From the NCBI GenBank assembly GCA_947471745.1, contig CANJKZ010000174.1:720001-784000 (forward strand): a DNA stretch of 64,000 bases, read 5' to 3'. Both the position numbers and the translations under genes were made by a program. This stretch comes from Closterium sp. Naga37s-1. Its lineage: Eukaryota > Streptophyta > Zygnematophyceae > Desmidiales > Closteriaceae. Of this stretch, positions 63,601 through 64,000 are shown in pieces (position 1 is the stretch's first letter; each line of letters starts with the position of its first letter). The notes under the pieces are model-generated. The model saw only the letters and a list, made by a program, of their open reading frames with translations. It did not search any database and was not told the DNA's origin.

Positions 63601-64000
63601 GGGGGTGCTGCGTCTGGGGGTGCGGAGCCGGGGGGTGCGGGGTCTGAGGGTGCTGGGTCTGGGGGTGCTGAGCCTGAGGGTGTTGAGCCTGGGGGTGCTG
63701 AGTCGGAGGGTGCGGAGCCTGAGGGTGCTGAGTCGGAGGGTGCGGAGTCTGGGGGTGCTGAGCCTCGGGGTGCTGCTTCGTCTGGAGGTCCTGCTGGTGC
63801 TTCACCGCGACTGTCCTCGCAGCAGCTGCGTGAGTGGCTTGTTCAGCGCGCACACCGTCGGAGTGGGGCTCCCGGAGCTGGCGAGCCTGGAGGCGCTGGA
63901 GCTGGAGGTGCTGCTGTTACTACTGGAGTTGGAGACCCTACGGAGCCTGGAGCAGCTGGCGCTGGAGGCGCTGGAGCTGGAGGAGCTGGAGTTGGAGGCC
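60637..64000 (+). CDS. H' gag-protease-integrase polyprotein, partial and open
   Basis: The ATG at 60637 is the same start as in H. No stop is seen in this frame to the window edge (1,121 codons). It contains gag, the poly-Gly tract (about 61420-61620), the C-x13-C-x3-H-x4-C motif, protease LDSGTSRCFFRD and the integrase zinc region. The full DDE core (MDVWGPARV, LHSDRGGEF, NGIAERRIG) and GGAEP-type repeats follow. Differences from H are few. H' has the lineage-typical DFCRGEG where H has DFYRGEG, and DSGT where H has DSGA. Whether the stops found in H downstream of 50277 also occur here lies beyond the window. Confidence 0.9.
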   Translation, partial: MALLRVLPFDPEGRPVAFDTCHDDLQLYLLSDSRDSVSLFDLVSGAAPAPPATADVSTRFQWLSRDATARLAIRNHLPATECAHFGEHRTAQALYDAVVARYSSPATAALGRLLLPYLFPELSAFATVADLVTHLRTSDARYRATVPAEFLPTNQPPMFITLYFIVTRLPDSLRSVRDHFLTLDPTSLTVDLLEQHLLAAETSAVAVGAARGTPRSPFFEGCSPSPLSSSFACAAAADVSVPEDVGDASTSTKHHNSKGKGGRVSGGGSGGGGGGSGRGSGGSGRGGGGGGGGGGGGTGGGGGGSRGGGGGSGGGGGSGGGGTSGGRSGPQRGGPGGGRGQQQQRRSETQTPQQLCEWLVQRGAGEGSETCPYVIRTGARAGKTCGRFHTERRCFARLDDAWRTEFGDDVERPRWAELLRSGVAIYDLDFDVIISAMYALSFSAEGDCYWCVPPDPGIAAAALGASASGTPPGTAPAEALHTFTLDSGTSRCFFRDSTTLTPLPAPVPVRLADPSGGPVVASSSTVLPVPSGSLSGLHLPSFSTNLVSTAALQDAMVTTTTPGGQRVSICTCTRTGRHLATFTRRPGSSLYTLATEPPQVAASAQVSASGQVAAACLCRLLSHQTLLWHHRLGHPSLPRLRGMHSRLLVSGLPRSLPPLPPSPAPPCLPCVEGRQRAAPHSSSFPPTTAPLQTLHMDVWGPARVSGQGCERYFLLVVDDYTRYTTVFPLRSKGEVSAVLIPWIRTVRLQLRARFGQDLPVLRLHSDRGGEFSSDLLRDFCRGEGITQSFTLPDSPQQNGIAERRIGLVMEVSRTSMIHAAAPRFLWPFAVRYAAHQLNLWPRVSLPETSPTLRWTGKVGDVSVFRVWGSRAFVRDMSADKLSARAIPCVFLGFVPDAPGWQFYHPASRRVLPSQDVTFDKSVPFYRLFPYRSAPSPPPPLFLAPGPPPVDPLPPQGPAPSGVSQVDPLPGTVPVQVAVVSGAAPGAASGGAASGGAEPGGAGSEGAGSGGAEPEGVEPGGAESEGAEPEGAESEGAESGGAEPRGAASSGGPAGASPRLSSQQLREWLVQRAHRRSGAPGAGEPGGAGAGGAAVTTGVGDPTEPGAAGAGGAGAGGAGVGG

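Larger units (their letters stand above)
59898..64000 (+). mobile_element. H': partial near-identical copy of element H
   Basis: From the leader repeats onward it follows element H. From the gag ATG on, it does so at a constant offset of 13,810 bp. LTR, primer site and leader block 1 are absent at its left end, and it runs off the window. Confidence 0.93.

Overview
The window is eukaryotic and almost certainly comes from a plant or streptophyte alga. It is filled with Ty1/copia LTR retrotransposons whose primer binding sites match the 3' end of initiator-methionine tRNA (TGGTATCAGAGC core), as is usual for plant copia elements. I found no host gene that I can name and no bacterial feature. 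A charophyte or other early streptophyte with a repeat-rich genome would fit the GC-rich copia lineage, but this is only a guess.

Layout. Positions 1-5210 are a decayed plus-strand copia element (A). A complete 345-bp terminal-repeat retrotransposon in miniature (TRIM) is inserted in its protease region (2558-2902). Positions 5211-6588 are two minus-strand fragments of the same lineage joined in a scrambled order. Positions 6599-11085 are an extremely GC-rich satellite with 54/72-bp units. Positions 11086-13570 are AT-rich and hold a 1.1-kb inverted-repeat (MITE-like) element (12435-13542). Element B (13571-19346, minus) is complete, with a perfect ATATC target-site duplication (TSD), but it lacks the front of gag. 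Element C (19768-25773, minus, TSD GTTTT) is old. A tandem duplication of about 825 bp (25331-26155 and 26156-26981) spans the C/E/D boundary. Element E (26853-40707, minus, TSD TACTG) has element D nested in its 3' LTR (26886-34203, TSD GGAAA) and has lost most of its pol to a foreign segment. That segment carries a broken OTU-type cysteine-protease-like ORF (34359-34947) and the front half of a second copia lineage (F1, 34945-37185). After an AT-rich gap and a truncated copy of the MITE-like element, element G (plus, 41765-55867) is split by element H (44808-52831), whose two LTRs are identical. G is cut off by F2, the back half of the second copia lineage (55868-59894, minus). F2 abuts H', a near-identical copy of H that runs off the window (59898-64000).

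How the parts work. The main lineage has short LTRs (116-160 bp) and a primer site that extends into a conserved hairpin. A long GC-rich tandem-repeat leader follows, and then one gag-protease-integrase-RT-RNase H reading frame of up to about 1,970 codons. Gag contains a poly-glycine tract and an atypical C-x13-C-x3-H-x4-C zinc-knuckle-like motif. A GGAEP-type repeat linker separates integrase from RT. A conserved 3' non-coding block and a GGGGGTG polypurine tract precede the 3' LTR. Every frame that can be read in full carries at least one nonsense codon; only the partial H' frame is open. D (one UGA) and H (three stops, identical LTRs) are the youngest. The nesting gives a relative order: C before the duplication, E before D, D before the tandem duplication, and G before H.
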